This document shows positions 51,407 to 60,024 of a stretch of DNA of 64,000 nucleotides, one piece after another; the stretch's first letter is position 1; each line of letters opens with the position of its first letter. The translations under genes were made by a program, and so were the position numbers. The DNA is taken from positions 98,038-162,037 of the forward strand of contig QHUM01000038.1 in the NCBI GenBank assembly GCA_003222135.1, read 5' to 3'. The notes below the pieces were generated by a model that saw only the letters and a list, made by a program, of their open reading frames with translations, did not search any database and had not been told where the DNA came from. The DNA comes from Gemmatimonadota bacterium (GTDB taxonomy: Bacteria; Gemmatimonadota; Gemmatimonadetes; Gemmatimonadales; GWC2-71-9).

Positions 51407-52360
51407 CTAGCGCGACTGGGGCGCGGGCGCCGGCTGTACGGCAGGCTGCCCCGACACCCGCAGCGACAGGACCACGGTGACCAGCAGCACGGCGGCGATC
51501 ACGCCGAGGGACACGGCGACGGGGATCGGGAGCGCGGACGCGAGCAGCATCCGCGCGGCGACGAAGGTGAGGACGACGGCGAGGCCGTAGCGCACATATC
51601 GCAGCCGCCCCAGCGCCGTGGCGATGACGAAGTAGAGCGAGCGCAGCCCGAGCAGGGCGAAGATGTTGGAGGTGTAGACCAGGAACGGGTCGCGCGTGAT
51701 CCCGAGCACAGCCGGGATCGAGTCGACCGCGAACACCAGATCGGCCGACTCGATGGCGATCAGCGCCGCGAGCAGCGGCGTCGCGACGAGCGCCCCATCC
51801 TCCCGCGCCAGGAAGTTCCCGTCATGCAACCGTGGCACCACCGGGATGATGCGAGAGACCCAGCGTGGACCCGTGTCGCAGCAGGCCTGCGCAATCCCGG
51901 TCTCGCCGCCGCGCAGGAATCGCACGGCGGACACGAGGAGCAGGCCCGCGAACGGGTAGATGACCCAGTGGAAGCGCGCCAGCAGCGCCACGCCGGCCGC
52001 GATGAACGCGGCGCGCATCGCGAGCGCGCCGAGGATGCCCCAGAAGAGCACGCGGGGCTGATAGGACGGTGGCAGACCGAAATACGAGAAGACGAGCACG
52101 AAGACGAAGAGGTTGTCGACGCTGAGCGACTGTTCCAGCAGGTAGGCCGCCCAGTACGCGAGCCCGGCCTCGGATCCTGCTCCCCAGTAGACGACGAGAC
52201 CGAAGCCGAGGCCGATCGCGATCCACACGGCGCAGCGCAGGGCCGCGGCCCGAAATCCCACGTGTCGCCCCGGGGACGCTCCCAGGTCCACCGCCAGCAT
52301 CGCGAGCACGATCGCCCCGAACAGCACCCACGCCAGCGGGCCGAAGGATGTGAATGTCAC
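51407..52360 (-). CDS. TerC/Alx-family integral membrane protein
   Basis: The protein has about 317 residues and eight or nine membrane segments. The TerC signatures EQSLSVDNLFVFVLVF and IESADLVFAVDSIPAVLGI hold the conserved acidic residues; FALLGLRSLYFVIA follows as usual. Relatives export Mn2+ (Alx, MntP-like role) or are linked to tellurite resistance and to loading metals into exported enzymes. The GTG at 52360 is chosen by family length; a longer frame upstream is rejected as not family-like. It is the first gene of the operon with the two selenoproteins. Confidence 0.9.
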   Translation of the reverse strand: MTFTSFGPLAWVLFGAIVLAMLAVDLGASPGRHVGFRAAALRCAVWIAIGLGFGLVVYWGAGSEAGLAYWAAYLLEQSLSVDNLFVFVLVFSYFGLPPSYQPRVLFWGILGALAMRAAFIAAGVALLARFHWVIYPFAGLLLVSAVRFLRGGETGIAQACCDTGPRWVSRIIPVVPRLHDGNFLAREDGALVATPLLAALIAIESADLVFAVDSIPAVLGITRDPFLVYTSNIFALLGLRSLYFVIATALGRLRYVRYGLAVVLTFVAARMLLASALPIPVAVSLGVIAAVLLVTVVLSLRVSGQPAVQPAPAPQSR

Positions 52361-52432
52361 AGGGTTGAAGAGTAATCTGCTGGACGTCCCGTGGTTGCCG
52401 ACCGCGCAGCGAGCGCGTAACCTCTCTCGACC

Positions 52433-54019
52433 ATGTCCTCCGCCGCGGCGTCCCCGTGGTCGCCCTTTGCGCGACTCGCGTTCGCGGTCATCTGGACGGC
52501 AACCCTGATCTCGAACATCGGTGGGTGGATGTACGCCGCGGCGTGCGGCTGGCTGATGACGAGCCTCGATTCGTCGCCGCTCGTGGTGTCGCTGGTGCAG
52601 GTCGCGACCACCCTGCCGATCTTCCTGTTCGCGCTGCCGGCCGGCGCCCTCACCGACAGCCTGGACAAGCGCCGGTTCCTCCTGTGGGGTGAAGGGTTCA
52701 TCGCCGTGACATCGGCCCTGATGGCGGGGCTGGTCTGGCTGGACCTCGTCACCGCGCCGCGTCTCCTCGTCCTCGCCTTTCTGGTGAGCGCGGGCGACGC
52801 GCTGACTGCTCCTCCCTGGCAGGCCGTCGTACCGCTGCTCGTGCCCCCGGCACAGCTGCGGCCGGCCGTGGCGGCGAACGGCGTGGGATTCAACATCAGC
52901 CGGGCCGTGGGGCCGGCGCTCGGTGGCGCGCTCGTGGGCCCGTTTGGCATCGCCGCCCCGTTCGTCGTCAACGCGGTCAGCAACTTCGGAGTCATCGGCG
53001 CTCTGATTTGGTGGCGCCCTCCGCGACACACCAGCCGCCTTCCGCCGGAGCGGCTGTGGAGCGCGATGCAAACGGGTGTGCGCTACGCGCGCTTCAGCCT
53101 GTCGCTGCGCGCCACCCTGATTCGAGCCGCGGGGTTCTTTCTCTTCGCGAGCGCCTACTGGGCGTTGCTGCCGCTGGTCGCGCGGTCGCAGCTCGCGGGC
53201 GGACCGACGCTCTACGGGATTCTGCTCGGCGGTATCGGTGCGTCGGCCGTCGCCGGGGCCTTCGCTCTACCCGGGCTGACCAAGCGACTGGGGCCCGATC
53301 GGTTGGCGGTGGCCGGCGCCTTGGGCACGGCCGCGGCGACGGCGCTGTTCGGGCTGGCGCACGGTATCGCCACGGCGCTCCTGGCCAGTGCGATTGCGGG
53401 CGTTTCCTGGATCGGGGGGCTCTCGAGCCTCAACGTGTCGGCTCTGGTCGCGCTGCCGGAATGGGTGCGCGGCCGCGGGTCGGCGATTTACGTGACCGTC
53501 ATGTTCGGCGCGCTCACCCTCGGCAGCCTCATCTGGGGTGAGGTGGCGTCGAGCCTCGGTCTCGCGCCGGCGCTGTTCGTCGCCGCCGCCGGGGGCGCGA
53601 TCGCCGTGTTGGCGCAGCGGCGCTGGCAGCTCCAAACCAGCGCGGACCTGGACCTGTCGCCCGCGATGCATTGGGCGCCGGCCGTCACCAGCGGCGACTT
53701 CGACCCCAATCGCGGGCCGGTGCTCGTGACGGTCAGGTATCACATCGATCCGAAGAATCGCGAGCCTTTCCTCAAGGCGCTGGAAGACTTCGGCCGCGAG
53801 CGCCGCCGCGACGGCGCGTATCGTTGGCAGGTATATGAAGACCCGGCGAAGCAGGGGCGATTCGTCGAGACGTTCTTGAGCGATTCGTGGCTGGACCACT
53901 TGCGCCACCACGAACGCGTCACCCAAGCCGACCGGGCGTTGCAGGAGGCGGTGCTGCGCTTTCAGACCGGCGGCGCGCCGGAGACGACGCACTTCGTCGC
54001 GGCTCGCTCACGGCAGTAA
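52433..54019 (+). CDS. MFS transporter fused to an ABM-like C-terminal domain
   Basis: The protein has 528 residues. The first about 415 form a 12-segment major facilitator of the MFS_3/EntS-like type (ALPAGALTDSLDKRRFLLWG, ANGVGFNISRAVGPALGGAL). The last about 100 residues are soluble and resemble an antibiotic-biosynthesis monooxygenase-type barrel (VLVTVRYHIDPKNREPFLKA, WLDHLRHHERVTQAD). This fusion is known in the family. Export of a siderophore or drug-like molecule is likely. It diverges from the TerC operon over 72 bases. Confidence 0.9.
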   Translation: MSSAAASPWSPFARLAFAVIWTATLISNIGGWMYAAACGWLMTSLDSSPLVVSLVQVATTLPIFLFALPAGALTDSLDKRRFLLWGEGFIAVTSALMAGLVWLDLVTAPRLLVLAFLVSAGDALTAPPWQAVVPLLVPPAQLRPAVAANGVGFNISRAVGPALGGALVGPFGIAAPFVVNAVSNFGVIGALIWWRPPRHTSRLPPERLWSAMQTGVRYARFSLSLRATLIRAAGFFLFASAYWALLPLVARSQLAGGPTLYGILLGGIGASAVAGAFALPGLTKRLGPDRLAVAGALGTAAATALFGLAHGIATALLASAIAGVSWIGGLSSLNVSALVALPEWVRGRGSAIYVTVMFGALTLGSLIWGEVASSLGLAPALFVAAAGGAIAVLAQRRWQLQTSADLDLSPAMHWAPAVTSGDFDPNRGPVLVTVRYHIDPKNREPFLKALEDFGRERRRDGAYRWQVYEDPAKQGRFVETFLSDSWLDHLRHHERVTQADRALQEAVLRFQTGGAPETTHFVAARSRQ

Positions 54020-54074
54020 TCATCAGCATGCTTTGCTGTTATATAGGAGGAGGGCACAGCCCGCGGAGGAACGC

Positions 54075-54707
54075 ATGACCCTGCAGGTCGTCCTGGCCGA
54101 TGATCACCCGATGCTCAGGCACGGTGTCCGCGCCCTGCTCGAGCGGCACGGCGTCGCGGTAGTGGCCGAGGCGTCCGACGGCCGGACGGCGGCCGCCGCG
54201 GCGCGCGAGCACCATCCGGACGTCGCGGTACTCGATATCATGATGCCGCTCTTGAACGGCATCGACGCCGCGCGCGAGATCGCCGAGACGTGCCCGGACA
54301 CCCAGGTCGTGCTGCTCACCGCGCTCGACCAGGAGCGTCTCGTGACGGAGGCGGTGAGCGCGGGAGTCCGAGGGTTCGTGCTCAAGACCCAGGCCGAGGA
54401 GGACCTGGTGCAGGCGATCGAGCAGGTGTCGCGCGGTGGGTTCTACGTGGGCGGGGGGGTCTCGCAGGCGGTGGTGGAGGCCTGCCGCGCCGCCGCGGCG
54501 CAGGACCGCGGTCGTCTCACCCCCCGGGAGCGCCAGGTGGTGCAGCTCGTGGCCGAAGGCAAATCCACCAAGCAGGTCGCCGCGCTGCTCGGGATCACCC
54601 TCAAGACGGCCGAGTTTCACCGCGCGCGCGTGATGAAGAAGCTCGACGTGCACGACGTCGCGGGCCTGGTGCGCTATGCCATCCGCGAGGGGCTGATCGC
54701 GCCGTAG
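54075..54707 (+). CDS. NarL/LuxR-type response regulator
   Basis: The 210-residue protein has a receiver domain with VVLADDHPMLRHGVRALL, the phospho-acceptor Asp in DVAVLDIMMPLLNG and the Lys in GFVLKTQAEEDL, then a LuxR-type HTH (RLTPRERQVVQLVAEGKSTK, GITLKTAEFHRARVMKKL). It binds DNA when phosphorylated; no histidine kinase is adjacent. ATG 54075 has GGAGGA upstream. Confidence 0.93.
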   Translation: MTLQVVLADDHPMLRHGVRALLERHGVAVVAEASDGRTAAAAAREHHPDVAVLDIMMPLLNGIDAAREIAETCPDTQVVLLTALDQERLVTEAVSAGVRGFVLKTQAEEDLVQAIEQVSRGGFYVGGGVSQAVVEACRAAAAQDRGRLTPRERQVVQLVAEGKSTKQVAALLGITLKTAEFHRARVMKKLDVHDVAGLVRYAIREGLIAP

Positions 54708-54779
54708 CCCGGGTCTTCTCCGGCCCGCGCCAGGAGTTTCCCCGGTTTCCCCCGCCTCACAGCGTGACCACATTGCAAG

Positions 54780-55703
54780 GTGGCTCGTCGCGCCCCGTTC
54801 AGCCGTGCTCCCGTCCTGCTCGTCGCCAACGCGTTCGGCACGTGGCTCAGCCAGGCGCTCGCCAACCTCATCAAGGCGCGTGGCTATCGCGTCCACTTCG
54901 TGTTGACCGGGCGGGAGCTGCTGGACCAGGCGCCGGCGGTGCGGCCCGACGTCATCGTGCTGGACGCGGATCTTCCCGATCTCGACAGCATCGCGGTGTG
55001 CCGCACGCTGCGCCAGAATCGCGCCGCCTGGAACATGCCCGTCATCATGATCACGGCGACGCCCGCGACCAAGCAACAGCGGCTGGCGGCGCTCGAGGCG
55101 GGGGCGTGGGACTACGTGAGCGTATTGCTCAATCCGGAGGAGCTCACCCTGAAGGTCGACGCCATGGCCCGTCTCAAGCTCGAGATGGACCGGGCGTTGG
55201 AGGAGAGCGCCGTGGACCCGGCGAGCGGGCTGTACACGCTCCGCGGGCTCGAGCGACGGGCGCGCGAGCTGACTGCGGACGCGGTCCGGCGGCGCGCGCC
55301 CCTCGCGTGTGTGGCGCTCGGCATCGGGCTCGACCCCAAAGGCGCGGGCGAGAATTCCACGGCGCTGCCCGGGGCGGCGGCATACGCCGGGCAGATCCTG
55401 CAGGCGAGCGGGCGGACGTCCGATTGCGTGGGAAGTCTCGGTCAGGGAGCGTTCGCGGTGCTCGCGCCCGCGACCGCCCCCGAGGGCGCCGAACGGATGG
55501 CCCAGCGGCTGTCGCGGGTGATCGAGACGGCGGGACCCCGGCCCGCCGGCGTACCGCCGCTGCGCGTGCACGCGGGGTACGACGCCGTCGCGGACGTGCA
55601 CCACACGCCGCTCGAGCCCGCGAGCCTGCTCGAGCACGCGGGCGCGGCGCTGCGTCAGGCCCGAACGGGAAGTGGCGAGCGGATTCGGGCCTACCGGCCG
55701 TAG
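54780..55703 (+). CDS. Response regulator with degenerate GGDEF-like domain
   Basis: The 307-residue protein has a receiver domain (VLLVANAFGTWLSQALANLI, VIVLDADLPDLDSIAVCR) with the Asp kept. The second half has the GGDEF fold (DPASGLYTLRGLERRAREL) but reads SLGQGAFAVLAP where active enzymes have GGDEF, so it cannot make cyclic-di-GMP. It is likely a signalling or scaffold protein. It begins at GTG 54780, 72 bases after the LuxR-type regulator, and may be co-transcribed with it. It overlaps the convergent hydrolase gene by 13 bases. Confidence 0.85.
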   Translation: MARRAPFSRAPVLLVANAFGTWLSQALANLIKARGYRVHFVLTGRELLDQAPAVRPDVIVLDADLPDLDSIAVCRTLRQNRAAWNMPVIMITATPATKQQRLAALEAGAWDYVSVLLNPEELTLKVDAMARLKLEMDRALEESAVDPASGLYTLRGLERRARELTADAVRRRAPLACVALGIGLDPKGAGENSTALPGAAAYAGQILQASGRTSDCVGSLGQGAFAVLAPATAPEGAERMAQRLSRVIETAGPRPAGVPPLRVHAGYDAVADVHHTPLEPASLLEHAGAALRQARTGSGERIRAYRP

Positions 55704-56965
55704 GCGGGCCCGCGGCTGGTCATGAGCGCCTGGTATACCAGCGTGGGAAACTTCCCGCCGATGTCCGTCCGGTTCGGCAGCTGGTTGATCATGAACACGA
55801 TGACGAGATGCTCGACCGGATCGACGGAGTAGCCGCTGCCGTACGCCCCACCCCAGCTGAACGTTCCCACCGACGCCATCCCGCTGGCACCGTAGCGCTC
55901 GGTCGTCTGGAACCCAAACCCGAATCCGCGTGCCCCGGTCGAGTCGAACAACATGCCGATCTGGTTGTGGGTCATCAGATCCACCGTGTGCGGCGCCAGG
56001 ATGCGCACGCCGCCGAGCTCGCCGCCGTTGCGCAACATCTCGAGGAAACGGGCGTAGTCGGCCGCGGTCGAGACCAACCCGGCACCGCCCGCGAAGCTCC
56101 GGCGCGGACCCTCCACGTAATTCCCCTGCCCGCGCGGGCCATCGGGGGCGCGCTGTGCGTGATCGGTCGAGTCGCTCGCATACACGGTCGCAAGCCGCCC
56201 GCTCGCCGCTTGAGGCACGAAGAAATACGTGTCGTTCATCTTCAACGGACCCGTGATGCGGGTTCGGATCAGCTGGTCGAGCGGCATCCCGGAGGCGCGC
56301 TCGGCGACGCAGCCCAAGATGTCGGTGTTGTAGCCGTACACCCACCGCTCGCCCGGCTGCGCGGTGAACGGCAGGGAGCCGAGCCGTTCCATCGTCGTGC
56401 AAATCGGCTCGTCTTTGTCGGCCGTGTACCAGCCCCATCCCGCCGCGGGCCCGAGCCCCTGCGCGGCATAGAGCGGTGCGATCAACCCGTCGGTGCCGTA
56501 CGAGATGCCGGCCGTGTGGGTGAGCAGATCCCGGATCGTGATCGGTCGCGCGGCAGGCTTCGTGACGAGGGCAGTGTCGCGTTTCGTCGCGACGGTGGTG
56601 TGCGCGAACGTCGGGATGTAGCGGCTCACCGGGTCGCCGACCGCGAGCGACCCCTCTTCCACGAGCGTCAGGATCGCGGCCGTCGTGAGGGCCTTGGTCT
56701 GGGACGCGATGCGGAACAGCGCGTCGGGGGTCATGCGGCGCCCCGACTCCTTGTCGAGCCAGCCGACCGCATGCTGGTAGACGACGCGACCGTCCTGCAG
56801 CACCAATCCGACCGCGCCGCCGATCCGCCCGGAGTCGACGTACTGCTGCATGAACCGGTCGATGCGCGCCAGGCGAGCGGGCGCAAAGCGCGGCTGGGTT
56901 TGTGCGGGCAGGCTCGCCCGTGTGACAAAGAGCAGCCCCAGCGCGAGCAGCCGAGTGCGATCCAT
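55691..56965 (-). CDS. Exported serine beta-lactamase-like hydrolase (class C fold)
   Basis: The 424-residue protein has a signal peptide (LLALGLLFVTRASLPAQTQ), the SxxK motif in RIASQTKALTTAAI, the YxN motif in VYGYNTDILG and a late FSWGGAYGSGYSVDP region in place of the KTG motif. Relatives include esterases, D-aminopeptidases and EstB-like proteins. Substrate unknown; penicillin hydrolysis is not implied. Confidence 0.92.
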   Translation of the reverse strand: MDRTRLLALGLLFVTRASLPAQTQPRFAPARLARIDRFMQQYVDSGRIGGAVGLVLQDGRVVYQHAVGWLDKESGRRMTPDALFRIASQTKALTTAAILTLVEEGSLAVGDPVSRYIPTFAHTTVATKRDTALVTKPAARPITIRDLLTHTAGISYGTDGLIAPLYAAQGLGPAAGWGWYTADKDEPICTTMERLGSLPFTAQPGERWVYGYNTDILGCVAERASGMPLDQLIRTRITGPLKMNDTYFFVPQAASGRLATVYASDSTDHAQRAPDGPRGQGNYVEGPRRSFAGGAGLVSTAADYARFLEMLRNGGELGGVRILAPHTVDLMTHNQIGMLFDSTGARGFGFGFQTTERYGASGMASVGTFSWGGAYGSGYSVDPVEHLVIVFMINQLPNRTDIGGKFPTLVYQALMTSRGPAYGR

Positions 56966-57036
56966 GCCATCCTCTCTCCGATGGGACCCGGCGTGATCTT
57001 AACGCCTTCCGCGCGCCGCGGCGAAGGCTCCTAGAC

Positions 57037-57165
57037 GCCGGCGCCAATCCGGCGGTGGACACCGTGGCCGTGGGCGGCACCGTGACGTGGACCTGGACCA
57101 ACGACCAAGGCATCTCCCACAGCGTAGCTAGCGAGCGCGTCCCCCGGCTGTCCCGTTTCCTCGGG
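57037..57165 (+). pseudogene. Cupredoxin-like remnant
   Basis: A short frame around 57040-57135 reads DTVAVGGTVTWTWTNDQGIS followed by HSVAS, the beta-strand and first copper-ligand region (TWTW, SH) of exported cupredoxins. There is no signal peptide or start before it, and the frame soon loses similarity; no Cys/His/Met copper site follows. It looks like a gene fragment left between the beta-lactamase-like gene and ohr. Confidence 0.45.
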
Positions 57166-57609
57166 TCACGCCGCCCGGCGGTCCAATTCGGTCCCGTCCA
57201 CACTGAGCATCACATCGATGTTGCCCCGTGTGGCGTTCGAGTACGGGCAGCGCTCGTGGGCGCGACGCATCAGATCCTCCGCGTCGGTACGCGACAGGCG
57301 CGGCGCGTGCAAGTCGAGCGCGGCCGTCAGGCCGAAGCCGCCGTGACCGGTGGGACCAATCCCCACCCGCGCGGTGATTGTCGAATCGGCGGCATCGAGC
57401 TTCCGACCCCGCGCCACCGACAGCAGTGCCGACTGGAAGCAGGCGGCGTACCCGACGGCGAACAACTGCTCCGGATTGGTACCGGGCCCGCCCTCACCGC
57501 CCATCTCCTTCGGGACAGACAACTCGACGGTAAGGTGCCCGTCAGACGTGCGGCCACGTCCGGCTCGCCCTCCTTGGACCACGGCCTCGGCGGTGTACAG
57601 GATGTTCAT
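57166..57609 (-). CDS. ohr: Organic hydroperoxide resistance protein (Ohr/OsmC family)
   Basis: The 147-residue protein has the Ohr pattern: MNILYTAEAVVQGGRAGRG, the peroxidatic Cys in VGYAACFQSALLSVA and the resolving Cys in HERCPYSNATRGNIDV. Ohr reduces organic peroxides with lipoyl or other dithiols. It keeps an ordinary cysteine, unlike the OsmC-like gene at 50584. The ATG overlaps the stop of the Usp gene by four bases, so the two are co-translated. Confidence 0.94.
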   Translation of the reverse strand: MNILYTAEAVVQGGRAGRGRTSDGHLTVELSVPKEMGGEGGPGTNPEQLFAVGYAACFQSALLSVARGRKLDAADSTITARVGIGPTGHGGFGLTAALDLHAPRLSRTDAEDLMRRAHERCPYSNATRGNIDVMLSVDGTELDRRAA

Positions 57610-58481
57610 GTCTCCTCCTCGTTCACGGCGCTGAATGCGCCCGCTTCGAGCTCCACCGTCGCCGCCGGAACCACGAGTAGCGACGTGGGCAGATGGTTGA
57701 TCAGTCGTTCGGTGACACTGCCCACCAGCATGCGGGTGACCGATCCCTTCCCGTGCGAGCCGACGACGAGCAGATCGGCGCGCCACTCGGCGGTCTCGCC
57801 CAGGATCGTCTCCAGGGCGGGGCCGTGACGGACCTGTGTGACCACGCCGGGCGTGCGGATCTGGGGCCAGATGTCGCGCATGACCGTCTCTTCCAGGAGT
57901 CGATAATTCTCTGCCGCATCGGGCTGCGGCATGTCGAGCAGCGCGGGCAGCGGCTCGATCACGCTCAAGGCACGCAGCTCGGCACCGAACAGCGTCGCGT
58001 AGCGCTGGGCGGCGGCGAGGGTCGGCCGGGCCGCGCCCGACTGATCCACGGCGACCAGGACTCGTCCGATCACAGGCTCTCCCACCGTGACCAGCAACGG
58101 CACGAGAGTCGTACGCGCCACGCTCACGCTGGTGCTGCCGCCCAGCCAGCGCCCAATGGTAGAGTGGTGCTTGCCGCCCAGCACCACGAGCTCTGCCCCG
58201 CGCGCGGCCACGGCATCGTTCAGCACGGCAGCGGGCTGTCCTCCGTGGACGGTGAGGGCTGCGAGCGCCCCCGGCACGCGGTTCCCGAGCGCCGCGACGA
58301 TCCGCGTGCGGATCTGCTCGTCGCGCCGGGTGTACGGGTAGCGGCCACGCTCGGATGTGGGCACGGCGTGCACGAGATGAAAGGTCGTTGCGCCGCGCCG
58401 CGCCGCGTTGGCGGTGAACACGGCCGCGTTGGCGGCTTCAGGTGAAACGTCGACGCCGACGACGATGGGTTTCCAGGACAT
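57606..58481 (-). CDS. Universal stress protein with two Usp domains
   Basis: The protein has 291 residues as two Usp repeats: KPIVVGVDVSPEAANAAVF to ELVVLGGKHHSTIGRW, then GRVLVAVDQSGAARPTLAAA to LLVVGSHGKGSVTRMLVG. The second carries GxxGxS-like ATP-binding features. Tandem Usp proteins are stress-linked. It forms an operon with ohr. The ATG at 58481 has a weak upstream ribosome site. Confidence 0.9.
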   Translation of the reverse strand: MSWKPIVVGVDVSPEAANAAVFTANAARRGATTFHLVHAVPTSERGRYPYTRRDEQIRTRIVAALGNRVPGALAALTVHGGQPAAVLNDAVAARGAELVVLGGKHHSTIGRWLGGSTSVSVARTTLVPLLVTVGEPVIGRVLVAVDQSGAARPTLAAAQRYATLFGAELRALSVIEPLPALLDMPQPDAAENYRLLEETVMRDIWPQIRTPGVVTQVRHGPALETILGETAEWRADLLVVGSHGKGSVTRMLVGSVTERLINHLPTSLLVVPAATVELEAGAFSAVNEEET

Positions 58482-58560
58482 GTGTGTAATCCAAGTGACG
58501 TGAGCTACCTCACGAACGGCGCCCATTTCACCAAGGTTCCGAGTGCGATTATCTTGAGTC

Positions 58561-59997
58561 ATGCGAGTTAGAGGTATTGTCGTCGCCGCCGCCGTGTGCG
58601 TCGCCTGTGAGGCACCGGTGTCGCACGCGCCCCCGGCCAAACTGACGGGTGTGCGGGTCGTGGACCTGATCCCGGTCTCGCTCTCCGGGGAGACCTGGCA
58701 GGACGCCGAGCCGTTCCTGGCGCTGTACGCCGCCAACCCGCAGCTCATGGCGGCCTCCGCCTTCACGCCCAATCCCGGCGGGTCCGCCAGCGCCACGGCG
58801 CCGATCTTCGTGTCGGACGATGGCGGCGACTCCTGGACGTTGCGCAACACCCTCCCCAGCCAGGTGATGACGGCCGACATCACTCACGCGGTCGGGGGCA
58901 ACCCACCGGTGCTGTACGCCGGAATCATGAAGGTGCCCGGCTTCCCGCTGAACGAGCTCAAGGCCAGCGATTTCTTTTCGCCCGCCACGATGACGCTGCA
59001 GTCGTCGCGCGCCGACATCGATCAGCCGTTCGTCCGGACCACCGGGGTGGGGAGCGCCGATCGCGTGTACATCGGCCTCAATGATTTCGACGCACCGGAC
59101 GGGCGCACCGCCACGGTCGACGTCTCGCTCAACGGGGGCGCGACCTATACGTCCCGTCGCATCGAAACCCGCGGCACCCTGGGGCAGAATGGCCCGTCGA
59201 TCCGTCCCGCCGTGGCGCAGGATCACACCGTGTACGTGGCGTACTTCGGTTGGCGCTCGCAAACCGGATCGGATGTGACGAGCGACGTGGTCGTGGTGCG
59301 CGACGACAGTGGGGCGATTGGTGCCACTCCCTTCCGGGACTTGCTCGACCCGTCGGACCACCTCCCCGGCCGCCTCGTCGCGACTCACGTGACGATCCCC
59401 TGGTCCAACGCGCCGACACTGGGACAGGAGCGCATCGGCTCCACGCTGGCGATCGCGGTGGACGGGCCGCACAGCGACAACGTGTACGTTGCGTGGGCCG
59501 ACCGCGTCGGGACGGGGGACATTTATACGGTGCACGTGCGGCGCTCGACCGACCGCGGCGCGACGTGGAGCGGCGACCTGCGCACCCTGACCAACGCCAC
59601 CGACGCAAGCCTGGCGGTCTCGACCAACGGCACGGCCGGCCTGTTGTATCAGCAAGTGACCGGGACGGGAAGCACCAGCCGCTGGGTCACCCGGTTGGAG
59701 CAGTCCCGGGACGGCTTCACCACGCACCAGGACGTCGTGCTCGCCACCGTCCCGGCCGCGACGCCGACGTTCCAGTTCCTGCCGTACATCGGCGACTACA
59801 ACGGTCTGCTCGCGCGCGGCAACCAGTTCCTCGGCATTTTCTCGGCCAACAACACGCCCGATTCCACTAACTTCCCGCAAGGCGTGGTGTATCAACGGCG
59901 CGTGGACCTCCCGACGCATCGGCTGCTCGATGGCTCGGGCGCCGCGGTGGCCGTCTCGATCGATCCGTTCTTCTTCAGCGTCCCGGTTCTGCCATGA
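58561..59997 (+). CDS. BNR-repeat secreted protein (sialidase-like fold)
   Basis: The 478-residue protein has a lipoprotein-like leader (GIVVAAAVCVACEAP) and Asp-box repeats typical of sialidase-type propellers: IFVSDDGGDSWTLRN, VDVSLNGGATYTSR and RRSTDRGATWSGDL. The catalytic residues of true sialidases are not visible, so the role may be binding or a related hydrolysis. Confidence 0.85.
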   Translation: MRVRGIVVAAAVCVACEAPVSHAPPAKLTGVRVVDLIPVSLSGETWQDAEPFLALYAANPQLMAASAFTPNPGGSASATAPIFVSDDGGDSWTLRNTLPSQVMTADITHAVGGNPPVLYAGIMKVPGFPLNELKASDFFSPATMTLQSSRADIDQPFVRTTGVGSADRVYIGLNDFDAPDGRTATVDVSLNGGATYTSRRIETRGTLGQNGPSIRPAVAQDHTVYVAYFGWRSQTGSDVTSDVVVVRDDSGAIGATPFRDLLDPSDHLPGRLVATHVTIPWSNAPTLGQERIGSTLAIAVDGPHSDNVYVAWADRVGTGDIYTVHVRRSTDRGATWSGDLRTLTNATDASLAVSTNGTAGLLYQQVTGTGSTSRWVTRLEQSRDGFTTHQDVVLATVPAATPTFQFLPYIGDYNGLLARGNQFLGIFSANNTPDSTNFPQGVVYQRRVDLPTHRLLDGSGAAVAVSIDPFFFSVPVLP

Positions 59998-60024
59998 CCG
60001 TACAGCGGTCGCGGTGAGGGTCCC

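Noticed and set aside
54039..57203. A 1054-residue open frame on the minus strand
   Set aside because: It runs antisense to two response regulators and in another frame of the beta-lactamase-like gene; the composition is Arg/Ala/Gly-rich and no domain is seen. It is a GC shadow.
57166..57609. The Ohr gene as a selenoprotein
   Set aside because: Both active-site cysteines are ordinary codons and no in-frame TGA occurs.
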